The notes under the pieces were generated by a model, which did no database searches, was not told the origin of the DNA, and worked only from the letters and a program-made list of their open reading frames with translations. Below, in pieces: positions 34,401-44,600 of a DNA stretch of 64,000 nt (the stretch's first letter is position 1; each line of letters begins with the position of its first letter). The position numbers and the translations under genes are program-made. The stretch is from Schistosoma haematobium (lineage: Eukaryota > Platyhelminthes > Trematoda > Strigeidida > Schistosomatidae), in assembly GCF_000699445.3 (NCBI RefSeq), contig NC_067202.1, forward strand, positions 14,661,924 through 14,725,923, written 5' to 3'.

Positions 34401-37156
34401 GCATATAGAGATATAGTACAAGAAGAAAGAATTGGTTCGTAGAAAGAAAGATAGGAAGGGATTTTAATCTCTTAGTTTAAGGGAAGACGGAAAGTGTATA
34501 CACCGACGCCATTGTGATCGATTCTGAGCCATGTCATCAAGAGTCTCCAACCATTGGTTACGATAGTCACGCGGACCCCAACCAAGTAGTCTGCATCTAC
34601 CAACATGGCTCAGACTAGAAGTCAGTGACTTCAAGCACTGATGACACGTTTTGGTTTGGCCGCCCCTTACTTTCTTCCAACCATCTCCAATACCGGATTG
34701 CATTGCAGTATAGTCGGCTCTTAGTTGTTAAATAGACATCTTGCTACAAGTAACGTAGTTTGATAAATATCAACCGAGTGTTTTGAATTCCAATCGAGAT
34801 TTTGACGATTCCTATTCACCGGGGGTAATGAGACTTTCATGACAAATAAAGTGATCAACTCAGTGAATAATTTATTCTGTCCAGCCAATTTAAATACTAA
34901 CATAGGTCAGTTCTAAAGCAACATTCTGAATTTAGAACGACAGAAAAGTGTCGCAAACAAATTCGTTGATAGATTAGTGTAGAAAATGATTTTAAAAAAT
35001 AAGTTGCAAACAGAGAACCACTAGAGAATACAAAGCACTAAAACGTTTCATTCATGGTATTTTATAAACACTGAATAATGTTAACTATCATTTGCTAACA
35101 TTATGACAAAGGAACTCTACTTTCTCTTCAAACAACGTGTAATTAGAGACTTTTGACTGAAACTTAGGTTCGATTTCTGATAAGCAGTAAATTTTCATTC
35201 AAGCGAGATGTGTATCAGATATATCTAAATGGTCATTAGTAGTATATAAGATTAAGAAACAGAGTAAATAACATATGATGAGGTTTAAACTCTTGATTTT
35301 GAAATCATAATAAAGTGAACTATATCCATATAGAATAACTTGAATGTAGCTAGCAGTAGAATACAAGACGCAAGTTTTTTCCTATTTAGGTCTCTTCAGC
35401 TAAATTTTCTTGCATCCTGGGATTGATGCTCACTTCAGGATTCAAACTCAATCTCTTTTGCTCCAAATGCTAATGGGTTATCCACCTGGCTACTGAGTTT
35501 AAATAGCTACTCACCTGTACAACAAGATCATTTAAACCGTTACATGAAATACTAAGTCTTTATTATTCACTGTAATTTCTGGCGGTATGACGCAGTATTT
35601 TCGACAAAGATACCGCCATCTATACTTCACGAAGAGGTTCACTCAAAAATGGTTCATATTTAGGTTGATTAGTTTACTAGCCAATTTAACTACCGATAAA
35701 TATTTGCTACTGGACTGTTCTTCGAATTAATTATAAATAGCTGATATAACAAATCAAAATGTTTGCGACAATGAATGGTCATGTTATTGGTGAATAACCA
35801 TCAAAGAAATGAGTTTGTTTTCAAGTCAGCTTCATGCTATTCACTCAAACCATAGACCTAATCAAATCTGTTTTTGTTTAAATAAGTATAAAGCAAGATA
35901 ACAATATGACACTTTTGATACTACTTATTCATGTGATTATTTATCAAATTTTATCCATGTCTAATGTCATATATGTATGACTATCAGTTTTCCTATTTAT
36001 TCACTTACTGTACTAAATATGTGGTTTCACAAGTTGATTCAACAGTATAATTGACGACTGACTGACGCAGAAATTCATTAAAAATATGCTTGGTTTTTTA
36101 TATTTAACAACTTAACACAATGACTGATCACTACACCAATTCACATATAAAACACACTTCATAAATTCCATGTACTTTTTATGCACGTGGTCTAGTGAAC
36201 TAGTTTATTTGAAGAATATTCATTCTCAAGACATTTTCCATTAACCTTATAATATCAATTAGTCTAGTTAATCGGATTAAATAAGGAGGTCAATTTAGAG
36301 AATGTATGGATTTCACTGGTTGAAACCATGAGTCAATTGAAGCTAGACCACCCTGGAAAATCTGGGAGCACTGGACGGCCGTTTCGTCCTAGTATGGGAC
36401 TCCCCAGCAGTGCGCATCCACGATACGCCCCCCCCCGCGAGATCCAAACCCAGAACAAAGTCACCGCATACAAACTTATTCAAATGGTTGGAGTTAATTA
36501 GAGCGATCAATATTCGTATACTTGGATACAGAATATGCAATTGAATTTGTTACCTTTCTTTAGTTGTGAGCAGATTTTTCAAGTTCATAATGACCACACA
36601 GAAAATATTGGTAACATTTAATTTTGAACGTGCTTCCACTGTTCTGATTTATACTATAGACCAGTTATGCGACTAGGAACTCACGTTATGTACAAATGTT
36701 ATTCATGACCATGAGTTTTTGTATTATAACAATGGATATAACATCAATAGCGTGTATTTACTGAGCTATTAATTTCCTTTTCTATAAACCTTTAAGAAAT
36801 GTTTCTTTACAATGTTTATATGAAATGTACAGAAAGTAATTGACACTATATAAGTATATGAACAATATTATTGTTGTTAACTGGTTTATGAAATTGAATG
36901 TCTTTGTTAAAAAAAACTAGAAGACATCCAATGAGTAGCTAATACTTACCTGTGCACAGCGACAGAGACTTCTAGGATCCAGAAAAGAAAACAGATAAAT
37001 GCATAGAACTCTTGGTAGTATTCTAGTAAAATCTATTTGGTATAAAGGAATTTTATTTTCTATATTGTGAAAAAGTGACTCAAGTTGTTTCTGAGTGCAT
37101 AACTCGAAAAGTTTCGTCATTAACTCCTTTCTTTGACTTTCTGACCATTTGGCAAA
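24983..37156 (-). CDS. FBXO16: F-box protein, FBXO16 type (4 internal exons found)
   Basis: Coding segments in order of transcription are 37156-36950, 33157-32990, 28499-28078 and 25430-24983. All have GT-AG borders; the phases are 0/0, 0/0, 0/2 and 2/0. F-box proteins recruit Skp1-Cul1 ubiquitin ligase to substrates. The N-terminal KWSESQRKELM block and the F-box (LPRVLCIYLFSFLDPRSLC, CAQVSWYWRYLTE, LWASKCLRYGW) are followed by GIWKKHYI and, after an Asn-rich insertion, PWR...P.DTHRFNYFDN. That combination is specific to FBXO16. The exon before 37156 and the terminal exon were not found. Introns contain RTE and hammerhead repeats. Substrates are unknown here. Confidence 0.85.
26030..26175 (+). 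mobile_element. Highly decayed RTE reverse-transcriptase fragment
   Basis: GAGGACGCTGATATTATTCA ... CTAACAATGCAAGTACGTTT ... GAGAGTGAAGTAGTTGAGTA parallels 31210-31365 of the RTE copy (EDAD, NNAS, SEVVE residues in order). Confidence 0.5.
26770..26960 (+). mobile_element. RTE LINE 3' coding relic, different subfamily
   Basis: The translation shows LTWNHEGKWKRGRLNNTLCR, then SEADMIRMN and a WRKRGWQPML-like stretch after stops. This is the end of an RTE-type polyprotein (compare LTW.P.G.RKRGRP..TLRR in the family). Nothing longer is open. Confidence 0.65.
27546..27640 (-). repeat. Hammerhead SINE 3' half, minus strand
   Basis: Reverse reading: CACTGATGAGGTGTCCCACA, then GACGAAACGGCTGTCCAGTG and CTAGATTCAATTGACTCATG. 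CUGAUGA, GAAA and GUC are all present, but stem II is altered by a two-base insertion. The tRNA head is missing. Confidence 0.65.
27745..27985 (+). repeat. Hammerhead SINE (second type), decayed
   Basis: The head is well preserved (CCGGCTCAGTGGTTTAATGA, GGGTTCAAATCCCACG). The core has CTAAGGA and GGAA in place of CUGANGA and GAAA, so the ribozyme is dead. Confidence 0.7.
28078..28499 (-). CDS. FBXO16: FBXO16 exon with PWR/RFNY motif
   Basis: The acceptor is CTGAATTCTAG (complement, G at 28500) and the donor is GTAAGA at 28077. It enters phase 0 and leaves phase 2. It starts SINKENGDTRERCPEELFNK, continues with an Asn/Thr/His low-complexity insertion, and then LIPWRAPSRKPSDTHRFNYF. The last motif matches the conserved PWR...P.D..RFNY.DN block after the FBXO16 F-box. 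Confidence 0.85.
28700..28900 (-). repeat. Sm-alpha-like hammerhead SINE body, minus strand
   Basis: Reverse reading: GGACTCAGTAGCTGAGTGGA (A box-like), GGTACTGAGTTCGAGTCCC (B box-like), then the ribozyme and GCTAGCCACTATCCATC. It directly abuts the left arm of the inverted repeat at 28901. Confidence 0.75.
28712..28778 (-). ncRNA. Type I hammerhead ribozyme, core intact
   Basis: Reverse reading: GGCTGACGAGTCCCAAATAG, then GACGAAACGCGCGTC. CUGACGA, stem II GUCC/GGAC, GAAA, ACGC/GCGU stem III and the GUC cleavage site are all present. Three extra A residues after GUC disturb stem I. Confidence 0.75.
28901..29212. repeat. Hammerhead repeat bounded by 60-nt inverted arms
   Basis: Arm 28901-28960 (begins TTCACTTGGTATTATTTGGC) and arm 29153-29212 match as inverted complements at about 57 of 60 positions. 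They enclose a plus-strand hammerhead SINE body lacking part of its head. Similar arm sequence precedes the copies at 22.0 and 23.0 kb. Confidence 0.8.
29000..29063 (+). ncRNA. Type I hammerhead ribozyme, near intact
   Basis: CAGCTGACGAGTGCCAAATA, then GGGCGAAACGCGCGTCC. CUGACGA, GAAA, stem III and GUC are intact; stem II carries a mismatch (GUGC against GGGC). Stem I partners (ACATCCAG and ACTGGATT) are retained. Confidence 0.65.
29634..29905 (+). repeat. TIR repeat (MITE-like), copy 2
   Basis: It starts TATAATTTATGGACGAC and shares the whole body with 22523-22735. It extends further right through CCTGTTATCTCAAATCTGAT, which is the inner edge of the opposite terminus in the 38.6 kb copy. 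Confidence 0.65.
30548..32265 (+). pseudogene. RTE (SR2-like) LINE, reverse transcriptase and 3' end
   Basis: 5'-truncated. RT blocks run in order: PVYKKGQKSSCDNHRGISL, ENQAGFRPGRRCIDQIF, VFLDLKAAFDSVD, then after a frame change a block with VRQGCPLSPFLFNF, an in-frame TAG at 31099, and LEYADDIVLFGED (YADD catalytic motif kept). A further frameshift near 31450 leads to the C-terminal region ending in WGPRDDSNRWLETLNDMAQN at a stop near 32027. The 3' UTR ends TTACGTTGTTACTGACTGAC. The endonuclease is absent. RTE LINEs copy themselves by target-primed reverse transcription; this copy cannot, owing to stops and truncation. It lies inside an FBXO16 intron, antisense to that gene. Confidence 0.85.
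32990..33157 (-). CDS. FBXO16: FBXO16 exon, second half of F-box
   Basis: The acceptor is CGTTTTCTCTAG and the donor is AAG/GTGAGC at 32989. It is 56 codons in phase 0: VSWYWRYLTESNELWASKCL, then RYGWDLI, GIWKKHYI and FHISEK. It aligns without gaps to the vertebrate FBXO16 W-K-LAE-LW-KCLRF-W...GIWKKHYIQ segment. It contains no ATG, so start-based ORF finding misses it. Confidence 0.9.
34255..34722 (-). pseudogene. RTE LINE 3' end, minus strand
   Basis: Minus-strand translation gives GWKKVRGGQTKTCHQCLKSL and a WGPRDYRNQWLETLDDMAQN block close to the end of the copy at 30.5-32.3 kb, followed by a different, purine-rich 3' UTR. The end reads CCTGGTCCTACGTTGTGGCT from the minus strand. It is 5'-truncated at about 34722 and lies in an FBXO16 intron. 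Confidence 0.75.
35340..35535 (-). repeat. Sm-alpha-like hammerhead SINE, minus strand, decayed
   Basis: Reverse reading: ACTCAGTAGCCAGGTGGATA, GAGTTTGAATCCTGAAGTGA, then GCTGAAGAGACCTAAATAGG and AAAAAACTTGCGTC. The GAAA box has become AAAA and stem II is lost. Confidence 0.65.
36318..36475 (-). repeat. Hammerhead SINE (second type), minus strand, decayed
   Basis: Reverse reading: CACTGCTGGGGAGTCCCATA, then GGACGAAACGGCCGTCCAGT and a GTCTAGCTTCAATTGACTCA end. Stem II, GAAA and stem III are intact, but the core A of CUGA is G. A run of nine Cs interrupts the body near 36430. Confidence 0.65.
36950..37156 (-). CDS. FBXO16: FBXO16 exon with F-box start
   Basis: The acceptor is ATCTTTAG (complement, ending at 37157) and the donor is CAG/GTAAGT at 36949. 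It is 69 codons in phase 0. It starts FAKWSESQRKELMTKLFELC and ends FLDPRSLCRCAQ. The ATG at 37120 is internal, since coding similarity extends upstream of it. The F-box starts at about residue 30 of this exon. Confidence 0.9.
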
Positions 37157-38555
37157 CTAAAGATTATGTAAAACGCGATCTTATTTCATACCCAAGCTAA
37201 AATAAGATGTTTTCGTTCTTCAAAAAGCTAAAACTGACAAGTAATGGAGGAATTAAACAAAACAATACCGTTTTATTTGCGTCTTTGTTCACCAATGGAG
37301 TCCACGAACTTTTAGTTTGTATCATCTATGATGTCCAATATTTGAATTCTCTGGTCTATTCTAAATGTATGTTATCGAGGTATTGTGGTAAAAATATACA
37401 TGTAGAAATCTAAAAGAGAGAAGAAATAAGATGTATTTGCAGTTTTAAATGGATACAACTGATTAACCGTCTAAGCAATCAAGTAATCCACTGGATATTG
37501 TAAAGTGATATTTCCGTTTTTGCCCACAATTCTCTGAATCCAATTGTAGTGCGATACTGTTGATAATCGCTTAGATATTGTTTATAAAACCAAATTAGCA
37601 TCTTTTTATTTTTTTACATCACCTACTCTGTTAATCCTTCCACTTCGGGCCACAAATTTCTAAAATATCTAAGTTTGTCTCAACCTCACTGTCATAGTGA
37701 CTTATTTGATTTATTTGAGTTACTGGTAGTGTGCAGTCTTATCATGTAGTCATACCTATGGGTTTTAAATCATACCTCTACAAATAAATTCTCCTTTGGC
37801 TCAGACTCAAGTCACCGAGAGTAAATAAGTGTTGGTAAATTTAAGTAGCTAACTAAACTACAAACACGTTTTTACAGTAATGGGCAGCACTGCATAAAAA
37901 AAGATCGATCAGATAGTTTAAGAAACCAACTTTTGTTTCATGAAATGTAAATTCATATTGTTGGATCACATTGAGATTGCACAAAATATTTCATTTTCTT
38001 ATGACTTTTAGCAGGGTTAACAGCTTATATATACATTTAGTGGCCTCCATAGATATATGTTAGCCATGAAAAAGTATGAGGTAAGATAATGATTACAAAT
38101 ATTCAAACCGTTTGTTAGAAAAGATAAAATAAGGGTGGTCGCCAATGTTAGCGATCTTGTTGAACAGTAGGTCATATATACACAGACGGATTATAACGTC
38201 GTGGAATATTCATATGTTAACACGCTGTAAGATGAATCTCTATCGCTTGTAAATAAGGTGCATGTCATTATACATAAGTACCTTGAAAAAATGTTTTGAC
38301 TGTCATCATATGGTGTCATGAGAGATAATTTAGTGTTAACTGGTTGTGGATGTCAATAACAACTTAAATAGCCTTAAAGACTGAACTGTTTCATGAAACT
38401 TAGTACATTGTGAAATCTTCATCGACAAAATTTTGACTAGCAACTGATAAAGCGCTGTGCTGAGTAACACTTAAGTGACCCTATAAACCCAATCAGAGAT
38501 CGGAAACGCCGACGCCAGTATAAAAGCCAGCAAAATTTTTAACAAAAACGTGAGG

Positions 38556-38829
38556 TTATAATTTATGGACGAACTAATCAGATTTGGGATAACAGGTTTC
38601 GGATTTTAGAGCAAAATCCATTCATCAATTCGCCGAATAGCGTTTTGGCAATTTAGCTGATGACAGTTCGTGGTGGAGACCCTAATTACAATTCCTACCT
38701 TTAACCGTGAACTGTAAATCATAATCTTTATTCTTCAAACTGCTTTGTAACCTTAATTTAGACCCAGAAAGTAGGTCGACATTCTAAGAGTCACTTTAAC
38801 GTCGCTCAAAGCTCGTCTATACATTATAG
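38556..38829 (-). repeat. TIR repeat (MITE-like), most complete copy
   Basis: It starts TTATAATTTATGGACGAAC, and its right end read in reverse is CTATAATGTATAGACGAGC, giving imperfect terminal inverted repeats of about 17 nt. The interior is the reverse complement of the copies at 22.5 and 29.6 kb. There is no coding capacity. Confidence 0.7.
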
Positions 38830-39539
38830 CTTCACCCACACCATTTATGCTGAATTTCGCATATCATAAGGTCTGATTTCCATTTCCAGTTGGTATTTAA
38901 CACATATTTATGCATATGTATATATTTATTGGCATTAAACGGTAATATTAGCCACTAAAAGCAAATTTAAATAACTTGACTCCTTACGCAAAACACGCCA
39001 AACTAGTCATAAAAAGGAATGCAGTTTTACCAAATGATTCACAGCATGTCATAATCAGAAACGCCATTATGAGATTTATCAGTCATTACTAATCAGCTGT
39101 GCCAAAGTAACGGAATGGTTAAGCAACCTATTTAGTGAACGTGGTTCAACTACACCGATTCATAACATGAAGCTCTGGATGAAGTCGTAAATGAGCTACA
39201 ATTATTCCCTATTTGAGGTACCATGTATAACGACCGACAGAGGCCAAAAATATACATATTTTTTCTCACGAGAAAAAGTGAGTCAACTCAACAACCTGTT
39301 AAATGCGCTCATATTTATTCACGAAAGCAGTCGTTACCAAGTGGCAATGACTCAAATGAAGAATGATAACAAGTTGATAATCTAAACGACGGTTTAACAG
39401 AATAAAGGTTCAAGCGCTTTATGAAATTGTAACGGTGTTAAAAATAAAAAACTGAATGACGCGCAATTTACATTAGTAACCATTCTGTTGCTCAATATCC
39501 AATATCATTCTTCAGTAATAATGATAGTGAGTTGATGAA

Positions 39540-41600
39540 TCTGCGTTATTCTTGACAGATTGCCTTGTACTGAATGTCCAGTTTCTCCTTAAAAATGTCC
39601 ACTGATGAGGCTAGTACCACCTGTTCGAGTAAAGCGTTCGAGTCATTGGTCACTCTATGAGAAAATCGGAACTTTACTTTAATTTTGCTATGTCGTGATT
39701 TGTGAACCCTCTTGCTATGACCTCGGAGATTATTACTGCTGGAGAGAACAAGAAGATAAGACATATTAACACCCAAATCGTAATTAAGGATACGAAATAC
39801 CAGTAAAAGGTCACTACGCGCTCTACGATACGACAAGGGGAGAAGGTTTATGAGTTTTAAAAAGTTTTAGAAAGACCATTCACTAATTTTGTTCATACAC
39901 TCTGAACATACTCAATTGAGTTAGTATCCTCTATCAGACATGGGCTGGCTGCTTGGATACAGTACTCCAAGTGTGATCTTACATAGGTGAGATATAAAAT
40001 TCGAAACATTTCCTCGTCAAAGCATTCCGAAGCTCAAGAGCTTCTAGATAAAACCCAAGTATGGAACCTTGTCAAAACTTTACTAAGGTCTATGAATATC
40101 ACATCGACAAACCGAATGTTGTCTGGGTCACTGTCCGATCCTCTCACACACTGAGTAAGTTGGTCAAACATGAATGCTTGTTTTCGAAACCCGTGTTGCT
40201 CGGGAGTTAACAGATTGTACAATTCTATGAGATCTAGTAATTTAACCCAAATTATCTTTTCAAGCAACGTAACGACTATGCTGGTTGGACTAACAGGCCG
40301 GTGGTTAGATACGATCTGTCTCTGACCATCTCTCAAATCCCTAGGGAGTTGAGTAAGGGAAAGGGATATGTTGAAGAGCATCGCGAATGGTCTTGAAACA
40401 ATGTCTGCGAGAGATGATAGCAATCGTGGATGGAACCCATCAAGGCCCGGTATCTTGCAAGGTTCGAGGTTAATAATCAGTGGAAGAACAGTCTTCCCAG
40501 TCACATGTACAGGTCCTATGGCTGGTATCTCAGTGGTGTGACTAGGATAAGTATTTTTAACAATGCATGTGGAGTAGATTTCGACGAAATAGTTTGATAA
40601 TCTCAGCCTTTCCCAGATCTGATTCAGCTAGTGAATCTGAATATTCGCGCAACAGTAATGCGGGAACACCATCACTACGTTTTGTCCTCCATTTAACGTA
40701 CGAAAACAGTCTCTCCGGACAAGTATGGTTATTATATACCTACTATCTTCCGTAAATAGTACGCATTTATCTATGATGTTTTTGAATATATTCCGGATTT
40801 TTCGGTATTTACACTTAAATGATTTGTGTCTTGTCGACAAGAATAATTCACAGAAGTGTTTTCGGGTTTCCTTATTACTCCATGAAGGACAATGTGACAG
40901 CTTACGTGTTGACCATGGGATAAACAGTGGTTACGGACTCGAATGTATCCCTAAACTTATTGCATTCGTCTTTTATCGATCCATCCCTATCGACCGATTG
41001 GTTTGTTCACGTGACAGTCTCTAATTACCTGAATATTAGCTAGCCAGATATTGGGACGGGATGGAATAGATAAATATTGTATACCATGTGTCCGAAACCC
41101 AAAGTAAAGGACAACGTGATCACTATTAGCTGGTGGTGGAAGGTACTGAATGTTGATAATATCGTCACAGTGGTGTGTGAAGACAAAGTCCAGAAAAGAT
41201 AGACCATGTTCCAAGTCAATGTGTGTCAGTTTTGCGACACATAGTAAAATTGCACACTGAAAAATGGTTGATAGAAGGTCGCTATCGAAACCCCTACCTG
41301 GAGCTGTAAGCCCCATCCAGTTGATCCGCGTTGCGTTGAAATCTCCAATGATTAGACAGCGTTTGACCTTACTCAAAAAAACAGATGTATCTTAGGGTAA
41401 AATAGTCAGCAAGACAACACGGATTAGGGTATATTCCTCCTAAAGTCATTAACTCGTGTTTAGACTTAGTTATACAACATGCTGCCTCACATGTACCACA
41501 AACATGCGCCTCCGATGCGATTGATTCTGTACAATTGTATACATAACATATCCATTATCATTACGATGAGCTTGTATAAGCCGATTGATTTCTTTGACCC
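39540..41600 (-). pseudogene. CR1/Jockey-type LINE, badly decayed
   Basis: From the minus strand: endonuclease pieces (RCLIIGDFNATRINW, LEHGLSFLDFVFTHHCDD, SDHVVLYFGF) at 41.4-41.0 kb; RT pieces (CKIPGLDGFHPRLLSSLADI, LLTPEQHGFRKQAFMFDQLT, VIFIDLSK) at 40.5-40.0 kb; and the usual C-terminal block (YRRARSDLLLVFRILNYDLG, NLRGHSKRVHKSR, FSHRVTNDSNALLEQVV) at 39.8-39.5 kb. Many stops and frame changes are present, and the YxDD region is not clearly readable. It is a different lineage from the copy at 48 kb. Confidence 0.8.
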
Positions 41601-44600
41601 AGCTTCTCGTCGTTTATGTGAGGTTCAGGGTATTTGCTAATGTGCAAGTGGTGGTATTCCAACTCCTGTTTCGCACTAATTCTAGTTAGTTCCGTAGTTA
41701 TCTACAGGTTTGTGTATCTTATACTGTGAGTGGGGCAGGATGGTTTCTTGATACCATCAGCTATCACAGTACTATGCAGGGGGTGGCTGATTGCAATGTG
41801 AAAAATAGTATGCAGAAAATTCGAATGCTAAGAGAAGACAACAGTTTGAAGAACTAAATAAGTAAATTACTTAGTTAATCAGTGGTGAAAACTGTGCAGG
41901 AAGACCAATATATTTGTAGCAAGCTTGTACGAATGAACTGATTACTCTGTTTTATCATTTTGATGTTTGAGCTTAACTCCAGTCCATCGGTAGTGTGGAG
42001 TGAAGCATTCTAGCTATTTGACTAAATGATTCCTAATAAATCTGACAATCATTTAGATGGTCGATACATTTTGATTACGTGTGAGTCTTTCTGGAACCAA
42101 CAGCAATGATTTCACAGATAAGCTATCTAGTTGGTTAAAATGAGAACATTAATGTCAGAATAGTGAGAATTGGAAAGCGAACAATTATCTGAACGTTCTG
42201 GTAAAACTCACAAGTCAAACCATAAGTGAGTTGTACCCATTGCTTTGAAAATTAAAATTGAAATGTTTAATTCATAAGTCGTGAGTATGTGAACATAATT
42301 TATGCATGACACTGTCGAAACTGCTTTCACTAACCAGTGTAATTATCTAGCGATGCATGTCTTTTCGCATCAGGTATGTATTATTATATACACTTGTTCA
42401 TTATCACAAAATACCCTAGAAATCTAGCTGACATTAAAATGGTTTACAAATGCTCTTCTGATGTCTCCTGGAGTAAGGTGTTTTTAGATCCCCCCCTGTT
42501 TTCATTGTCCTCTAAACTTATTTCGTCACAATTATCATGTCTGTGTCCCGACAAGGTTTTGATGATACGTTTACCTTTTCTAAAGAGTGCTTGATAATCC
42601 CAAATTCTTCTTTTTCTTTCTTTAAATATATTATACGCCACTAAACCCATCATCCTCTGGTTATATTACTTGAGAAAGCTTGATATCAACACAATCTTAC
42701 TATTATTTCTCCAGAAGACCTTAACGCATAAGTTATCCAGGCCATCTGACGCATAATAATAAACCCACGTTTCTTTTTTCGATAAATATACTTTACTCCT
42801 TTACACGTCATTGGAACGATACGTTTCCTAAAAATGACTTTTATTTACACGTGAAATATACGATTCGTCTTGTATCTAGCAAACTGATATCATGAAACTT
42901 ATACCCGTTTATATTGTGAAGTTCGCGACATTGAACTCGTTTTTCTATTATTCTCATCTTGATAGTTAATAACAATGCTAAGCTGACGAGTGTGATCATT
43001 CATTGTCCAGGGTCTAGTGTTTTAGTATTTCGTTTTGAATATACCGAAAAATATGTTGTTGCATGACACAAGCATTTTGCTTCTTTTAGCTCATTTTAAC
43101 ATAGTATTCCCAAAAAGTGGTTAATTTTCACCAATAATACTGCTCATAACACACTATACTTAACTAAATAGATAATTAAAAGTTTAGAGATCTTATTGTG
43201 TAGTTAAGTAAACACCTTAGGAGCTTAACCCCAGTACATTATCCATAAAATAAGACGCTGTTACTAATTTGGCACTGGAAGTCGCAGGATGCACATTTTT
43301 TATGAGGTGATGGGCCGATATATATATTTCTTGACCTTAACCACCTTCAAGATTACTTCAAAAAACGTTGTAAACCCAACTAAGAGCTGATGTCTTTTCA
43401 TGGATACTAGAAATAACGGCTTCATAGCGATTTATCTGTTGAAATTGTGTAATAAAGTTTTTTGACGGCAGTGACAAAAGGAGCGATGAAGGTTTAGTTG
43501 ACATACGTCTTTGCAAAATACGGAGGTTTATGCATTTGTTGTCGTCCGCTGTAAAGAACAATTTTGTTTCATACCAATAAACTTTCACACAGATTCCTGT
43601 GTTGTTTCTGGATATTCGTACACAATTATTGATCCAGTTTATCTAATGAACCGAACATATAACTGGTCGATTAACCGACAAAAGTATAAGGTTCATGTTT
43701 TGTGAAGTCATGAAATGCTGCTGAACGTATTCACAGGCCAGTAAGAGTAAGTATTGATACGTCGTGTGAGATTTCGTTACGGATTATAAGAAACTGGTTT
43801 AAGACAATATTTGTGAATGTAAAACGTGATCGATAGACAAACCCACCAATAATAAATGGAAACGCTCATCACCACATTAACTCCTTTTGACCTTGTACGA
43901 CTGTATCTCTTTATTAACCAGTCACAGTTTAATGTTCATTGTAAAACAATATTTGCTTGTTGACTCATTTTTCCTATTCTCTGGCTACTGTTCGGTATGT
44001 TATTTGTCTCTGTTTCTCCCTGTATTAATAGACTGTGCTGTTTGTTTGTACACTAACGATGTTAATTTATGTTTTAGAAACAGATAAAGTTTATCTAGCC
44101 AAATAGCTTGCCTGTTCTGACTTTGGCCAAACCAAGACTCTGTATTTGACGGTCTAGAGAATAGCTCAGAATTAAACCTGTAGGAAATTGTTCCCTACAG
44201 TTAATGTTAACTGACAGTTAGGAGCACTGTCAATCGTTCTAAGTTGTTGTTGTTGCTTCTTTACCAAAATAAGTTTGAACATATTGAAACACATATAAGG
44301 CTAGCAGTATATTAATTCATTCGTTTGTCGTATTAAAAACTTATTAAGCTTATAATGTGCCGGGCGCAAAAATGGTTTTTCTCGAATAACTGTCATATCT
44401 ATTATCTTAATTGAACAGAAGTTGTGTATTTGCGGAATTTCTCTACTCTGTAATGTGTGTTCAGTTATTTTTAATATTGTTACCGACAGTTCAAAAACCC
44501 GAGATGAGAAAGGGTCAGTGGTTAAAACATTTTCTGACTAAAAGTATTCATTTAGCCATAACGCCAGTGTGACCACCAAGATTTAAATATTCGGTCTGAG

